64,000 bases of DNA from NCBI GenBank assembly GCA_033439795.1, contig JAUTDP010000004.1:2728001-2792000 (forward strand), in the 5' to 3' direction. A program made the translations under genes and the position numbers. Positions 36,073 through 46,897 of the stretch are shown in pieces; the stretch's first letter is position 1, and every line of letters begins with the position of its first letter. This DNA is from Sordaria brevicollis. Its lineage: Eukaryota > Ascomycota > Sordariomycetes > Sordariales > Sordariaceae. The notes beneath the pieces are model-generated. The model did not search any database. It was not told the origin of the DNA and saw only the letters and a program-made list of their open reading frames with translations.

Positions 36073-38377
36073 TCATGACAGACCCAGGCCAACCGTAGTA
36101 TCCCCAGACACGGTAGCAGATGTACCAATATTTCGCCCAACCAGGTTCCGGAAATCGAGACCGACGTCGGACAGCATGCTCGCGTGCTCCTTTGCCCTAT
36201 TCACACACTCGGTCCATACCTCGCCGCCCTCTTCAGCACTGCTGAGCTGTCTAGCCAGGATGACGTTGAAGGCGTCTACTTCCTCCTTGGCCCACTTGAC
36301 GCAGGCACTCATCATGGGAGGCGGGAAGCAACTTTGGAAGCAGATGACCGTATTTCGGATCACAGTGAAGTAGACGAATGAGATCTCCCAAATGTACAAG
36401 TGAAGATCTCCCTGGAATATGCATTGTCTGCCAGAGGCGTTAGTCCAATACCCATACAGTTCGATGCCGTGTTGTTTTGGGCAAACACACCTTGAGCGTT
36501 TTTGAATGACCTCACTTCGGGCCTCAAGATAGGCCTCACGCGCTCTGTCCTCGAATCCCAACCTGGCTAACCATGTCACATTCCTCTTGGTCTTTTTCTG
36601 ATCATTATGGCTGTTGACGAGCTCACGAACAACCAGCGTCGCAAGCCTGGCGCACCTTTCATCCACCTTGAATGAGATAAAGTCCTGAGCAATCATGTTG
36701 TTCTTGAGACCGGAGGCGAGATTCTTCAACATCTCAATTCGCGCAACCGCTGGCTCAATTTGCTGAAGAGCAATGTTGATGTCCAACTCATCCATTTGAC
36801 TCTCCACCCAGCGCAAGTTTTGCTGTTTGCCGTCCACCTCGATGAGCATGTCCTTGATATCGGAAAGGGTCTCCAGAAGCTCCGCCTTTTGGAGAAGGCC
36901 GGGGTCGCGGGATGCAAAATAGTTGATCGTTTCTTTCGCCTTATTAGTCGCATCTCGTTCTGACTGAAGGTTTCTGCGTAATTCCTCCACTGTCTTCCGA
37001 ATGTTGAGAATCAAGGTCGTCTTTTCTGGGTCCTCGGGCTTCTCCGTTCTGTAAATGAAGGACTCGTTCTGGCCACCACCTCTAACCATAATCGCATCGG
37101 CAAGTTTGTTGCGGCCATTCGACGAGTCTCCAGTACCAGCCATGTCTACAACCTCAACGTCCAAAAGATGCCAGCATCGGTCGGCGACGAGCTTCGTCAT
37201 TGGCCCTCGTGCATCTGCTCCAGGTCCGTCAACCTTCCTCTTCTTGCGCGAGGCAATCAGTAAGTGGTCGTTGAGCAAGAATATCTGCATGGATCGCCTC
37301 GATTTGTAGGTTGCGTTATCAAGCTCCACCCACGGGCCTGCATTCTGGACAACATGACGGCCTTGTGAGTTAGGCAGGAACTTTTGTGACCCTTCGACGG
37401 TTTTGTATAGAGCCTACTGATATGTTTAGCGTTGGTCAGAGCACTCGTGGGCTTGGAGATGTTACTGACCTGCATCTGAGCGCTCCATAAGGCGGTCCGG
37501 TCTGTGATGGAGCTTCGTCTGTCTCTCTTACTCAACCCAGTCGAGAACTCGGGTCCCAATCCTCCCGAGCTATCAGTGCTGTTCGATGAAGCTCTCAGGG
37601 CAGTGGTGTTCGTCTTGAGCTCCGACATAAGGTTGCGAAGGGTGCGCATTTCCCCCTTTAGTTTCTCGGCCTCCTTGCTGATCTTGATAAACTGTGTGCG
37701 ATTCTGGTAAACATTTTGCTGAAGATCGGCAGCTGCTCGAGCTTTGAGCTGTTTCAGGGCGTCTTCATAGTCCCGTATTTCGTCTTCGGTCGCTTCACCG
37801 AGAACCTCGGCCACGTCTAGTAGCAAGTCAGTAAATCTGTCTGCAACCCGTATCATTGTTCGTTGTCCATGACTTACACTGCTCAGGCGCAAAGTTGGGA
37901 TCTCTTAGGGCCCGTATATCAACCCTAGGTGGCTCTCTTCCCGCCGGTCCAAGTCCTCCAGCATCTCCTCCTCTGGATGGTGGTGGGCCAACCTGAGCTT
38001 GCATATACTTTTCGAAGTCCGGAAGAGCGGGCATTGGATTCGCCGATGGGTCGAAGTTCGTCGGCATGTTGCCGAAGCGAGTCGAGTATCGTTTCTTGAC
38101 CAGATCCGACGTCTATCGAAAAGAGCAAACAACCACAGTTAGCTTACTTGGTATAGCCATTGCTGAATATGAATATTCCTCGTACCTTGCCGCCTGGGAG
38201 CGGAGGCCGGGGCCGCATCGTGCGTGGCTCGTCGGCCATTGTGGCCCCCGGAGGTGGTTGAGACATGCCATTGTCTTGTGGTATTGGAGCGGAGATCTGC
38301 CTGGGAGCGCTGATGGTCGGGCGGTTCTTCCGCTTTCCACCGCTTCTCAGCGATATCTTGGATCGTTCTTCGGACAT
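36073..38377 (-). CDS. exo84: Exocyst complex component Exo84
   Basis: Exons 38186-38377, 37878-38112, 37470-37816, 36491-37413 and 36073-36427 give 683 aa. The N-terminus is basic and Pro-rich, then comes a Vps51/Exo84-type helix (FDPSANPMPALPDFEKYMQA, then YVAEVLGEATEDEIRDYEDA). A coiled coil follows (about 170-230, with KISKEAEKLKGEMRTLRNLM). A PH-like domain holds WVELDNATYKSRRSMQIFLL. The C-terminal helical cullin-like repeats end in RNLVGRNIG. Exo84 is one of eight exocyst subunits that tether secretory vesicles to the plasma membrane at growing hyphal tips and septa. The last intron (36428-36490) is 63 nt with no stop codon, so its retention would add 21 residues in frame. It shares a divergent promoter with tom20. 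Confidence 0.93.
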
Positions 38378-39186
38378 GGTGATGGTGGTCGCTATTCGGT
38401 AATCGCCCGTCGGGACATGGGACTCGAAGCAACAAGTCGCGTCGTCGTTAATGAAGCTATGGCACGGCTAGGTACCGGCGGACAGATATCGACTTTGCGT
38501 CGGCAATCGGGAACGGAAAGGGTCGTTGAATTCCAGACCACTGCCGGAATGACTGTGGTTGTTTGGTGATAGCTTCAAAAGTAACATGGACGCGGACAAG
38601 TGATGACCTTCCGGCCGCTGGCAACGGGAAACGTCTCCGCAGTCCGGATGGACACACCCCCTGGAAAGCGGGTACCTATACGTAGGTACCTGGCCGTGGA
38701 CGTCCCTTCTGTAAAAACCCCGGCCGTTGCCAGCGCCGTGGAAAGCCATTGGCTCGTGCACCCACTGTCCAAGTCCTTGCTAGCGTCATTGGCCCGTGAG
38801 CTTGTCGGTAACGCGGAGTGCAGTTTTGAAAAAAATATCAAATCGATAATCGGATCAGGTTGTCGGGTGTTGAAGGAATCCAAGTTGGAACCAAATCGAA
38901 AACAGGAAATTCGAATAGTTGTACGTGTACGACAATTACGGTATGTGCAATGTTACTTTTACCCATCCTCGGAAGCGACTGTTGATGTTGTTGCTTGTGA
39001 ACCCGTGGAGCCTGTGTCATATATTGACCCCCACTTGCAGCAGTCTTTCCGGTACTACTACTGAGAAATCGACGAGAGGCTTATATCCATCGCATCTTTC
39101 CCTATCATTATTATTCTTTCTTTCTTGAACTACTTCCCCGCACCCACCCATCACCGGCCTCAACCACCACAACACAGCCCACCAAG
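38378..39186. other. Divergent promoter exo84/tom20
   Basis: About 810 bp between the two start codons. A pyrimidine-rich stretch (about 39100-39130) precedes the tom20 start, typical of a highly expressed fungal gene. No frame supported. Confidence 0.6.
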
Positions 39187-40011
39187 ATGCCGTCGCAAGC
39201 CGTCACCTACACCACCGCTGCCGTCGCGGCCGTCGCCACGGGTTTCCTCGGTTAGTTACACCTTACTTCGATCATACAACGTCACCAATGCTCTCGAGAA
39301 AAGTAAACAATTAGTCGCTGACGTCCTGCGCTTCCCCCACCTTCCAGCCTACGCCGTCTACTTCGACTACAAGAGGCGCAATGACCCCGAGTTCAGGAGA
39401 CAGCTCAGGCGCAACGCCAGGCGACTGGCTCGCCAGGAGAAGGAATACGCCGAGTTGAGCCAGCAGGCCCAGAGACAGCGGGTCAGGCAAATGGTTGACG
39501 AGGTCAAGGAGGAGGGTTTCCCCACCACTTCGGACGAGAAGGAGGCCTACTTCCTTGAGCAGGTTCAGGCTGGCGAGATCTTGGGTCAGGATCGTAAGTT
39601 GTTTTCGCCAACCAAGGGAGAAGGAAAAAGAAGAAGGACGACGAGGAGGAGAAGGAGGGACGGCACTCCAGGAACATGTTCGACTAACAACACTCCGTTC
39701 GTAAACAGCCTCCAAGGCCGTTGATGCCGCTCTCGCTTTCTACAAGGCCCTCAAGGTCTACCCCACGCCCGGCGATCTCATCAACATCTACGACAAGACC
39801 GTTGCCAAGGTAAGTAGAAGAGGAATGCCCCGGGTTACACGGGTGGGATGGATACTAAAACAACGGACAACAATAGCCCATCCTCGACATCCTCGCCGAG
39901 ATGATTGCCTACGACCCCTCCCTCAAGATCGGTACCAACTACACCGGCGGCGTCGACGTTGCCGAGCTCATGCGCGAGATGGCTTCCGCCCCCGGTGTCG
40001 GCCTCGACTAA
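39187..40011 (+). CDS. tom20: Mitochondrial import receptor Tom20
   Basis: Exons 39187-39250, 39348-39593, 39709-39809 and 39877-40011 give 181 aa, the normal length. The N-terminal membrane anchor ([20 protein letters not shown], about 5-24) is followed by [20 protein letters not shown], a charged linker ([18 protein letters not shown]), and the receptor domain with [20 protein letters not shown] and [15 protein letters not shown]. Tom20 sits in the outer mitochondrial membrane with its receptor domain in the cytosol and recognises amphipathic presequences for the TOM pore. The acidic tail found in yeast is short here. The start has a good context after a CT-rich leader. Confidence 0.96.
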
Positions 40012-40850
40012 GCGAGTCGACCATACGCAAAGAGCAAGACGCAAAACATCAGGGGAGAGACAACAACCGGTCACCCGTTACAATGCTGGGGGTGGCATTT
40101 GAAGGCTGTGGTGGTCCCCTCGCAGCCTCCAGATGGGGCTGTTAGTCGTGGGGGCTCCAGTGGTTACGATTATTGTTGGGAAAACGGCGCAAACCAACGA
40201 TGGCTTTTGTGAAACGGAAAGAAAGCTAGGAATAATGGAAACAGGACGAGCATTCGAACGGACAGCACCGGTCGATCATACCCAGCAAGCTAGAAGAAAA
40301 GGGGGAGGCTAGCTGTCTATGACACTGACTCCCCTCTACCCACCTCTCCCGGACCACACTTCGGCCCTCTCCCTATTACCGCTCTTGCATTCGAACAGCC
40401 CAGCACACTCGAGCACCAAAGCTTACTCTGGCAGTGCCGCTGGCTAAAGTCTCTGAGTGATTCAGGAGTGGTCTGAAAGCTCAACCCAAACGGATCAACT
40501 ACCACCTTGTACAATATTCATGTTCTGTTTCCTGTTCCGGGAGACAGCGCGGGATGATGGACGCGTATTGTCTTCTTTTTCTTGTAGCATCATTGTACAT
40601 AGCGAAACGATGAGTCCCATCAGGTAAAAAAAAAGACGACGATGACGATGAGTTCTAGCATAGGCACGCATGACGGCTGACAGGCGCTGAAGAACAGTAT
40701 TGAAGGGGTACTCAGGCCGAAATTTCAGGAGAGCGTAATAAGACAAACCCTTTGTGAAAATTCAAGAATGCCCAAATGGTAAAACCAAATACAACACCGT
40801 TCTTCAGGATGGCCCAAACTAACGGCAAAAGCAGACCAAGACTCGAAAGT
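40012..40850. other. 3' region of tom20
   Basis: About 840 bp downstream of tom20 up to the short inverted-repeat element. No supported frame. Confidence 0.6.
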
Positions 40851-41094
40851 TACATTCCAATCCTGGTTTGTTTGTTAGCTTGGTACCTGTTTGTAATTGT
40901 CCCAGAGGCTATATGGACGGAATAAAATAGGTAATTGACATCTGGTAAGGCATTGCAATGCTCTAAAAATATCTATTTAAAGCTTCATTATACCTTAAAA
41001 CTAGAGCACAAGACATTAGTAAGATGTAAAAAGGGCTGTTGGAATTAACCGGGGGCCCTAAGCTAATAAACAAACCAGTACTGGATTGTATGTA
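40851..41094. mobile_element. Short inverted-repeat (MITE-like) element, copy A
   Basis: About 244 bp, AT-rich, non-coding. The left end reads TACATTCCAATCCTGG then TTTGTTTGTTAGC. The right end, read on the other strand, contains CCAGTACTGGTTTG then TTTATTAGC. Both ends lie at TA. The left end matches the left end of copy B at about 28 of 31 positions, and both carry an internal CATTATACCTT. It lies just 3' of TYW1 and tom20. Family name not assigned. Confidence 0.55.
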
Positions 41095-41207
41095 CAAAGT
41101 GCTACCAAAAGGGTCCATTGGATTGCATATACGTTGATTTCATATATATCTATATACCCATCCTTTTACTTTCCTATATGTGTCCTACACCCAAACAAAC
41201 TCTAAAC

Positions 41208-44019
41208 CTATGGCGCCTCAATCGGCCTACCCTTTCTATCCACCCTCTGATCTCTAGGATCAAACCCGCCGTTGCCCCAAGTCGCCCACTCGGGCGTCGC
41301 GGCGCCCATGTAATCCTCAGGCGTGAAGTCGCCATCGGGACCCTTCTCCTCGAGCAGGTCAAAGAACTTGTCATAGTCAATAAGCGTATGCCACTTGCCG
41401 TTGACGTTGAACCGCTCGCTGGCCACTGTAAAGTCAAAGTGTGATTGGTTAGTTAACGAATCAAGATGAAAAAGGTGAGCTGATTTGGGATGGAATGAAA
41501 ACTTACGCAGAATGCCTGTAAAGTCAAAGTGTGATTGGTTAGTTAACGAATCGAGATGAAAAAGGGGAGCTAGGGTTAGGAAGGGAAGTTAGGGTTAGGG
41601 TTAGGGCTTACAGCAGCTGTGTGCATGCTCACAGGCGATACCATACTTGAGGCCGCGCTTGTTCAGCGCCTTCTCGAGCGCCACAACAAAGTCGCACACC
41701 TCCTGGTAGAAGGGAACGTTGGCCATGGTCAAGCCGGCGCTTCCGGCCGTCGAGGTGCCGCAGTAGGTGACGCCCTTGATCTCGACGAAGCAAGGGAGAC
41801 CCTTCTCGACCAGGTCCGCGTAACCCTCGACCTCGTCCTCGAGGTTGAAGTCCTTGACCAGCGTGAGGCGGAAGACGGTCCTCTGGCGGAACCGGCGCTC
41901 GCGTAGGATCTCGAGGCAGCGCTGGAAGCGCTCCCAGAAGTCGCGGTGCAAGGGGCGGTCGATCCGGCGCAGGGATTCCTTGTTGGACGCATCGATCGAG
42001 ACGTACAACTGAGTGACGTGCTTGAGCGCAGCGAGCTGGTCCGGGTGCTGGGCGTTACAGACGAGGAATGAAGAAATCCGGTCCTTATGCAACATACCAA
42101 GGAATTCATTGATATAGGGGCTAGGAGTCAATGAGTTAGCTAGGTGTTGATGTAATGGCAGCTAATAAATGGTGACTTACTAGAAAATTGGCTCGCCGAC
42201 CAAACTGAGAGCACAATGGCGGATGCGCATGGCCTCGGCGAAACGCTCGGCGCGGACTCCCGGAACACCGCGCATCATCTTGATCTTCTTGTAGTGGTTT
42301 TCCTTGATGCCATGGAAGATGAGATCGGGAGGGTCGACGACCCACCTCCATGTCTGTATTGGACAGAATGAGGTTAGTAAAGGATGAGATGCAACGGAGG
42401 GCAGGCATAGTTGACTGGAATGAGGAGAGGCGGAGGGGTAACATACTGTGCCAACTGGATTTGTTCCGTGTCTCCAGCAAAAGACGCACTTGTTGCTGCA
42501 GGACAGACTCGGGGTGCTTTCCATGCACTGGTGAGAGTTGATGCCGTAGAAGGAATACTTGTAGCAGGAGCCGCGGCCGCGGAGGGCGGACTTGGTCCAG
42601 CGGCAGATCTTGACGCCGGAGTGAGAGCCGACAATGGCGTAGCCTTGCTTGGTCAAAGAAGTGTATGTGGGCGAACCTTTGGGTACCATCTCTTTGATGG
42701 TAACGGTCGTTGTCTTCTTTGCGCGGACGGTCTTTCCGGTCTTTCCAAAATCGGTAAAGTCGATCGCAATCGGCGCGGCTTGTCCATCTCCCTGTGATTG
42801 TTTGATAATGCGTCCCAAATCCTCGACATCTTCAAGTGTCTTCTTAGACTCGAATTCCTCGTAGACAACCTCGCCGCCGTCCTCCGCGATGTCTTCGTCG
42901 TCGCTTTCGATGGGCTCGCCAGAACCGGGAACACCCTCTCCAAGACTTCCAGTTTCCTCGATCATCTTGAGAACGTCCACAATTCCGGTTTTCCATTCTG
43001 CCAAACGTTCCTTTCCGTCTCGCTTGTAGTCGCCCATACCGACAGGGAATGCCCGCTTTCGGCCAGTAAGCTTGGCCATCCACTTGTCTACCTGCTTAGC
43101 TTGAATGCAGTAACCCTCCTCCTCTGTTGGCCATCCATCCCTATCGCCATATCCAAATACTGAGTATCCAAGAAGAGGTGCCAATGGGGATGTATCGATT
43201 CGGAAGTCGTTGTGTGTCTCGTCCAAGTGCGCAAGGAACAGGTCGTTTACGGAGTCGATATTGTAGGAAGGAAGAAGAATGAGGTAAAAGTAGTCGACCG
43301 GACCGTTTTCTGTAGCCTTCGGGGGCGTAATGAAGTATTCGTCGTAGTCGATTTCGGCGAGATCGAGGACCTGGGGGGCCAAAAAGTTGCTCTCAGTCTT
43401 GTTCTCGGCGTCGGATTGACCAACGAGCAAGTCTCCCAGCTCCTTTGCGAAATCTTTGGTATAGCGTTCCGTGTTGCCAGTGAGAGAGGAATAGAAAATG
43501 AGGACCTGGATCTTGCGCGGCCCTTCGCTCTCACTACCGCTGTCGTTGCCGTTCGTTCCCTTTTTCGTGCGGACCTTGTCGCCTTTTATCCTCTTCGGAC
43601 CGTTGCTGGATGTCTTCTCCTTCTTTGTGACTTGAGTCTTGATTTCCTTTTCGCGAACCGCGATTTCGTTCGTCTTCTTTTCGTTTTCGAATGCCTTGGG
43701 GAGGATGAGCATCTCCTGTCTCGGTTCTGAATACAGATGAAGGTACGTCCTCAGTAGACCCAATAGGAAAACGGCCGAGAGTAGAATCGGGATGCGGTGC
43801 TCGTGCCAGAGTTCCACGGCATCTGATGTAGGACGGCGCAAAGTATACAATTAGCTCTCGCGAACCAATGCGATTCCGGTGCCACCCCAAGGCCGTCCAT
43901 TGATGGCGCGCATGGCACAACACCCGAGGAACAGAAAAGAAACATTCAAGATGGGATGACATACAGCGAGCAACCTCGGCGACGGCTGCTGGGTCCAGAC
44001 CCGGTATTTGGAAAGCCAT
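41208..44019 (-). CDS. tyw1: tRNA wybutosine synthase TYW1 (4-demethylwyosine synthase)
   Basis: Exons 43965-44019, 42447-43822, 42181-42353, 41612-42120, 41507-41515 (9 nt) and 41208-41425 give 779 aa. The N-terminal membrane segment (about 28-49) is followed by a Lys-rich linker and a flavodoxin domain beginning at about 123 (QVLIFYSSLTGNTERY). The radical SAM domain has C460, C464 and C467 (CSNKCVFC). Downstream are LSLVGEPIFYPYINEFL and a wybutosine-type C-terminus (PEDYMGAATPEWATWG). TYW1 uses SAM, pyruvate and two iron-sulfur clusters to build the tricyclic base at m1G37 of tRNA-Phe, on the ER surface in eukaryotes that have the anchor. The 9-nt exon is needed: with it the protein reads HAHSCCILLASERF, which matches human HEHSNCLLIAHRKF in length and pattern. 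Confidence 0.95.
41426..41480. repeat. Duplicated intron segment, copy 1 (intron nearest the 3' end of tyw1)
   Basis: 55-nt segment containing the branch site and acceptor of intron 41426-41506 of tyw1. It matches 41516-41570 at 53 of 55 positions, offset by 90 bp. Confidence 0.97.
41516..41570. repeat. Duplicated intron segment, copy 2 (adjacent upstream intron of tyw1)
   Basis: 55-nt partner of 41426-41480, forming the 3' end of intron 41516-41611. The two copies flank the 9-nt exon 41507-41515. Confidence 0.97.
41571..41607. repeat. Interstitial telomere repeats inside a tyw1 intron
   Basis: Three perfect TTAGGG units (41589-41606) plus a partial unit (41571-41580). On the coding strand they read CCCTAA and lie at the 5' part of the intron, directly after the GTAAG donor. 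Confidence 0.95.
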
Positions 44020-44910
44020 GACTGGGGTTTGTGTTGTTTGGTTTCCCTGGAAGGGAGATGGTTACGACATACGCACCCGAGTGTTGTGAATGTTTGCCGG
44101 TCGCAAAATTGCACACGGATGAAGGCGCTCGTGAAAGTTTTTGGGGCCCCTCCAGCCCACGCACAGTGGAGAAGTGGAAACCTGCCCCGCACTCCAAACG
44201 AACTGGACGGACCCGGACCCGGCCTTTCAAGATCCTTGTAATGCCATTATGGAGTCAATGTTTTATGTACACTCCAATACTGGTTTGTTTGTTAGCTCGA
44301 TACCTCGGGTCAATGGCTCCAGGCGTTTAGGTTCCTTACCGAGAGGTTCTGTTCTTAAATTGAGCTATAATTTTATTTTCATTATACCTTGAAAGAAAGT
44401 CCGTATACCATATCAACTCTTCGTAATGCATTTTACAAAACAATTAGCTATGATATCCTATTATCACGAGGTTTCGTTCAAGTCCAGATACCTATAGAAG
44501 TACCGCACTAACAAGGAAAACAGTATTGGAGTGTAGCGCTATGCGGGGCCGAGATCCGGGACCACCATTTAGAAGCTTCCCATTCTTCATCATACAAAAT
44601 GGAAGGTACCTCTATGGAAATCTCCATGCTTCAGTTTACGAAAGTGTGTACGCCCGCGTCTACCGGGCTCTTCAGTCATGAAGATAGGTGCCTCATATTC
44701 TACACAGAGTCTCAAAGTATCTTTGATTATTTGATGCCGGCTTGATCTCAAGGAATACAGGACCACTCAACTCCCTCTTGATTCTCGAGGACGTTTTCAA
44801 ACAAAACACGAATCCAATCCCATGCTCAGTATGTGACCGCGGTGTATCCAAAAACGATTTGCATTGAAGAATCCAACCAGAATAAACGAGGCTATCGTAC
44901 CCAACCCTCA
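44020..44910. other. Upstream region of tyw1 and 3' region of the TMEM42-like gene
   Basis: About 890 bp between two minus-strand genes. It holds the tyw1 promoter and the short inverted-repeat element at 44267-44535. No frame supported. Confidence 0.65.
44267..44535. mobile_element. Short inverted-repeat (MITE-like) element, copy B
   Basis: About 269 bp, AT-rich, non-coding. Its ends are perfect inverted copies for 15 nt: TACACTCCAATACTG on the left and CAGTATTGGAGTGTA on the right, with imperfect pairing continuing for about 20 nt more. The outermost TA at both ends fits a TA target duplication, as for Tc1/mariner-type elements. It lies about 250 bp upstream of the tyw1 start. Confidence 0.7.
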
Positions 44911-45991
44911 TCACCTTCCGTCACTCGTTACTTTAGAGGTACCTGCTAGCCCATCCTCAGCCAGGGAAGCAGCAGCAGCCTCATGGTTTCTCTGTCCGTC
45001 GTCCGTATCCTGTGAAGTATCATCCTCACTACCGCCGCTCTCATCTTTCCGTCCGATAATCACATTCCCAGCAACCAGTAGGCCGGCGCCCACCCACCAC
45101 ATGGGCGGTAACGCCTCAGAAAAGATGACGAACCCCAACATGGCGGTGATGACAAAGTTGGACGACGTGTTCATGATGGACACCTGCGTGGTGGAATGGC
45201 CGCGCGCGAGGGCTTGGGTGAAGAGGGTCCACATCTATATATATATACGAAAACGGTAAGAAGACTGAAGGGGCGTAGTGAGGTTGAAACGGCAGATATA
45301 GAGAGAGTTTAACTTACCACACCGTTAAAGACGAGGTTGAGGCCGAAGAAGATCTGTGAATGGACAATATCAGATCAGTTCAAAATTCCATCTCTTGAAA
45401 TCAGGCACGTGAAGGAGGAAGACAGGCAAAGAAAAACTTACACCTCTCACAATGACTTCAATCACCTTCTCTTCCTCGGTGAGGTGCAGCAACCTGGCTA
45501 TAGCCTGCGAAAAGCTCGAGGTGAGCTCCGTAGTTGTCCTAGATATTCAACATCTCAGTATTAGTCTCTTCCAGTCATCAATAAAAACACTGCGATCAAC
45601 CACAGCCCACAGTCCCTGAAACAAGTAGAACCTACAACTTAGCGAAAGCTCCATTAAACGCAGCGCAAGCACCACTGGCCATGGCCAGCACAATCCATTG
45701 ATTCCTCTGAGCCCACGTCGTATTTGCTGGTGGTTGCTCGGTGGTAGTAGGAGTGGTACTAGAACCATCGGTCACTGCGTCCAGCAACGGCCGGCGTTCG
45801 TCCACCAGAGCGGACTCCATCTTTTTAGATGCAGGTGGTCTTCCTCTTCTTTTAACGACCGGGTTGTTTGGCTGCAGTTCCTGTTCCGTTGATGTTGTTC
45901 TAGCAAGCTCTGCTGATGCTGTTGTTGATAGTGTTGATGAGTCGGTTGCGATGGCCCCGGTGGGATTGAGGCGGGCGCTACGGCGTGGCAT
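44911..45991 (-). CDS. TMEM42/EamA-like membrane protein
   Basis: Exons 45636-45991, 45442-45538, 45318-45353 (36 nt) and 44911-45234 give 270 aa. The N-terminal 110 residues are disordered and Thr/Pro-rich with VVKRRGRPPASKK. Four or five hydrophobic segments follow: WIVLAMASGACAAFNGAFAK, FFGLNLVFNGVMWTLFTQAL and PPMWWVGAGLLVAGNVIIGR. TSSNFVITAMLGFVIFSEAL matches the EamA-type half-transporter pattern of human TMEM42. The tail is acidic and cytosolic. The EamA superfamily includes drug/metabolite and nucleotide-sugar transporters, but single-half TMEM42 proteins have no known substrate. The start is the first ATG (MPRRSARLNPTG). The donor of intron 1 is GTAGGT, and all joins keep the frame. 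Confidence 0.82.
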
Positions 45992-46897
45992 GTTGTTGAT
46001 GTTGTTGCGAGATGGGACTGAAGTGGGAAACAAGGCAAGAGCCGAATGCGGCGGCGGGGACGGGATGGAACCGGGAGAAGTGGGTTCTGCCGGGCCGGAC
46101 GGATTCCCCGGGCGATCTTTTGTTTGTTTGGAAACTTGCGATACGACGCCGAGAACGCGTTGTTGGTTCCGTGTTTCCGGGTCTGGGCTGGGCTGACGGC
46201 GGACTGTTGATGCGAGTTTCAGGAGCTTGTTTGGATGCTGTCCAAAAAAGAACAACTGAAAGTGAGGGTTGCTGTGCTCTTTGCTCTCATTTTCTGTAGT
46301 TTAATTGATTGGTCAGGGCCAAGGGTAGTAGGAAGTACCTCGTTCATGTCACTCTTAATTGCGGAAAACACATTCCTCAATGCTTTTCATAGCAGTCGTA
46401 ACACATTCAACTTAGATGCATGATTTTGAATCTTTAAAATGATGAACGGAAGGCATTATATGATGCAGGCGTGAGCCTATGAACTATCAATATTTGTAGA
46501 AACCGAAATGGGATATCTCATGTCAAACTGAAAAAACTGTCCCCTGAGGTTTCCTGTAGCCCAAATTTCCCAAACCCAACGCCACCTGTCTTGATGTTTG
46601 ATGAAGCCAAATCATAATGAAAGCCTTAAAGCAAAGAAAACCATTAAGCAACCGTTCCAGCACGAGCTAGAATCAACCCACCACAAGCTGTTGGTATCGT
46701 TTGGGGTTTTCGTTCCGCCACTCTTGGGAAGCTCGCTCGCTTCAAAATAACCGTGGTAGCACCGCGTGCTATGGGTGATCTTTGGTCTCGGTGCTCCTTG
46801 GTAAGGAGATCGAAAGTCCTACCCTCTCGGTCGTTGGGGTAAGATTCCTGTTTAACGAAGCGAGAGCCGAGAGGGACCTGTTTCGACCGGCCCAAGC
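45992..46897. other. Intergenic region upstream of the TMEM42-like gene
   Basis: About 900 bp between minus-strand genes. Frames here are short and without domains. It holds the TMEM42-like promoter and the TFIIA 3' end. Confidence 0.6.
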
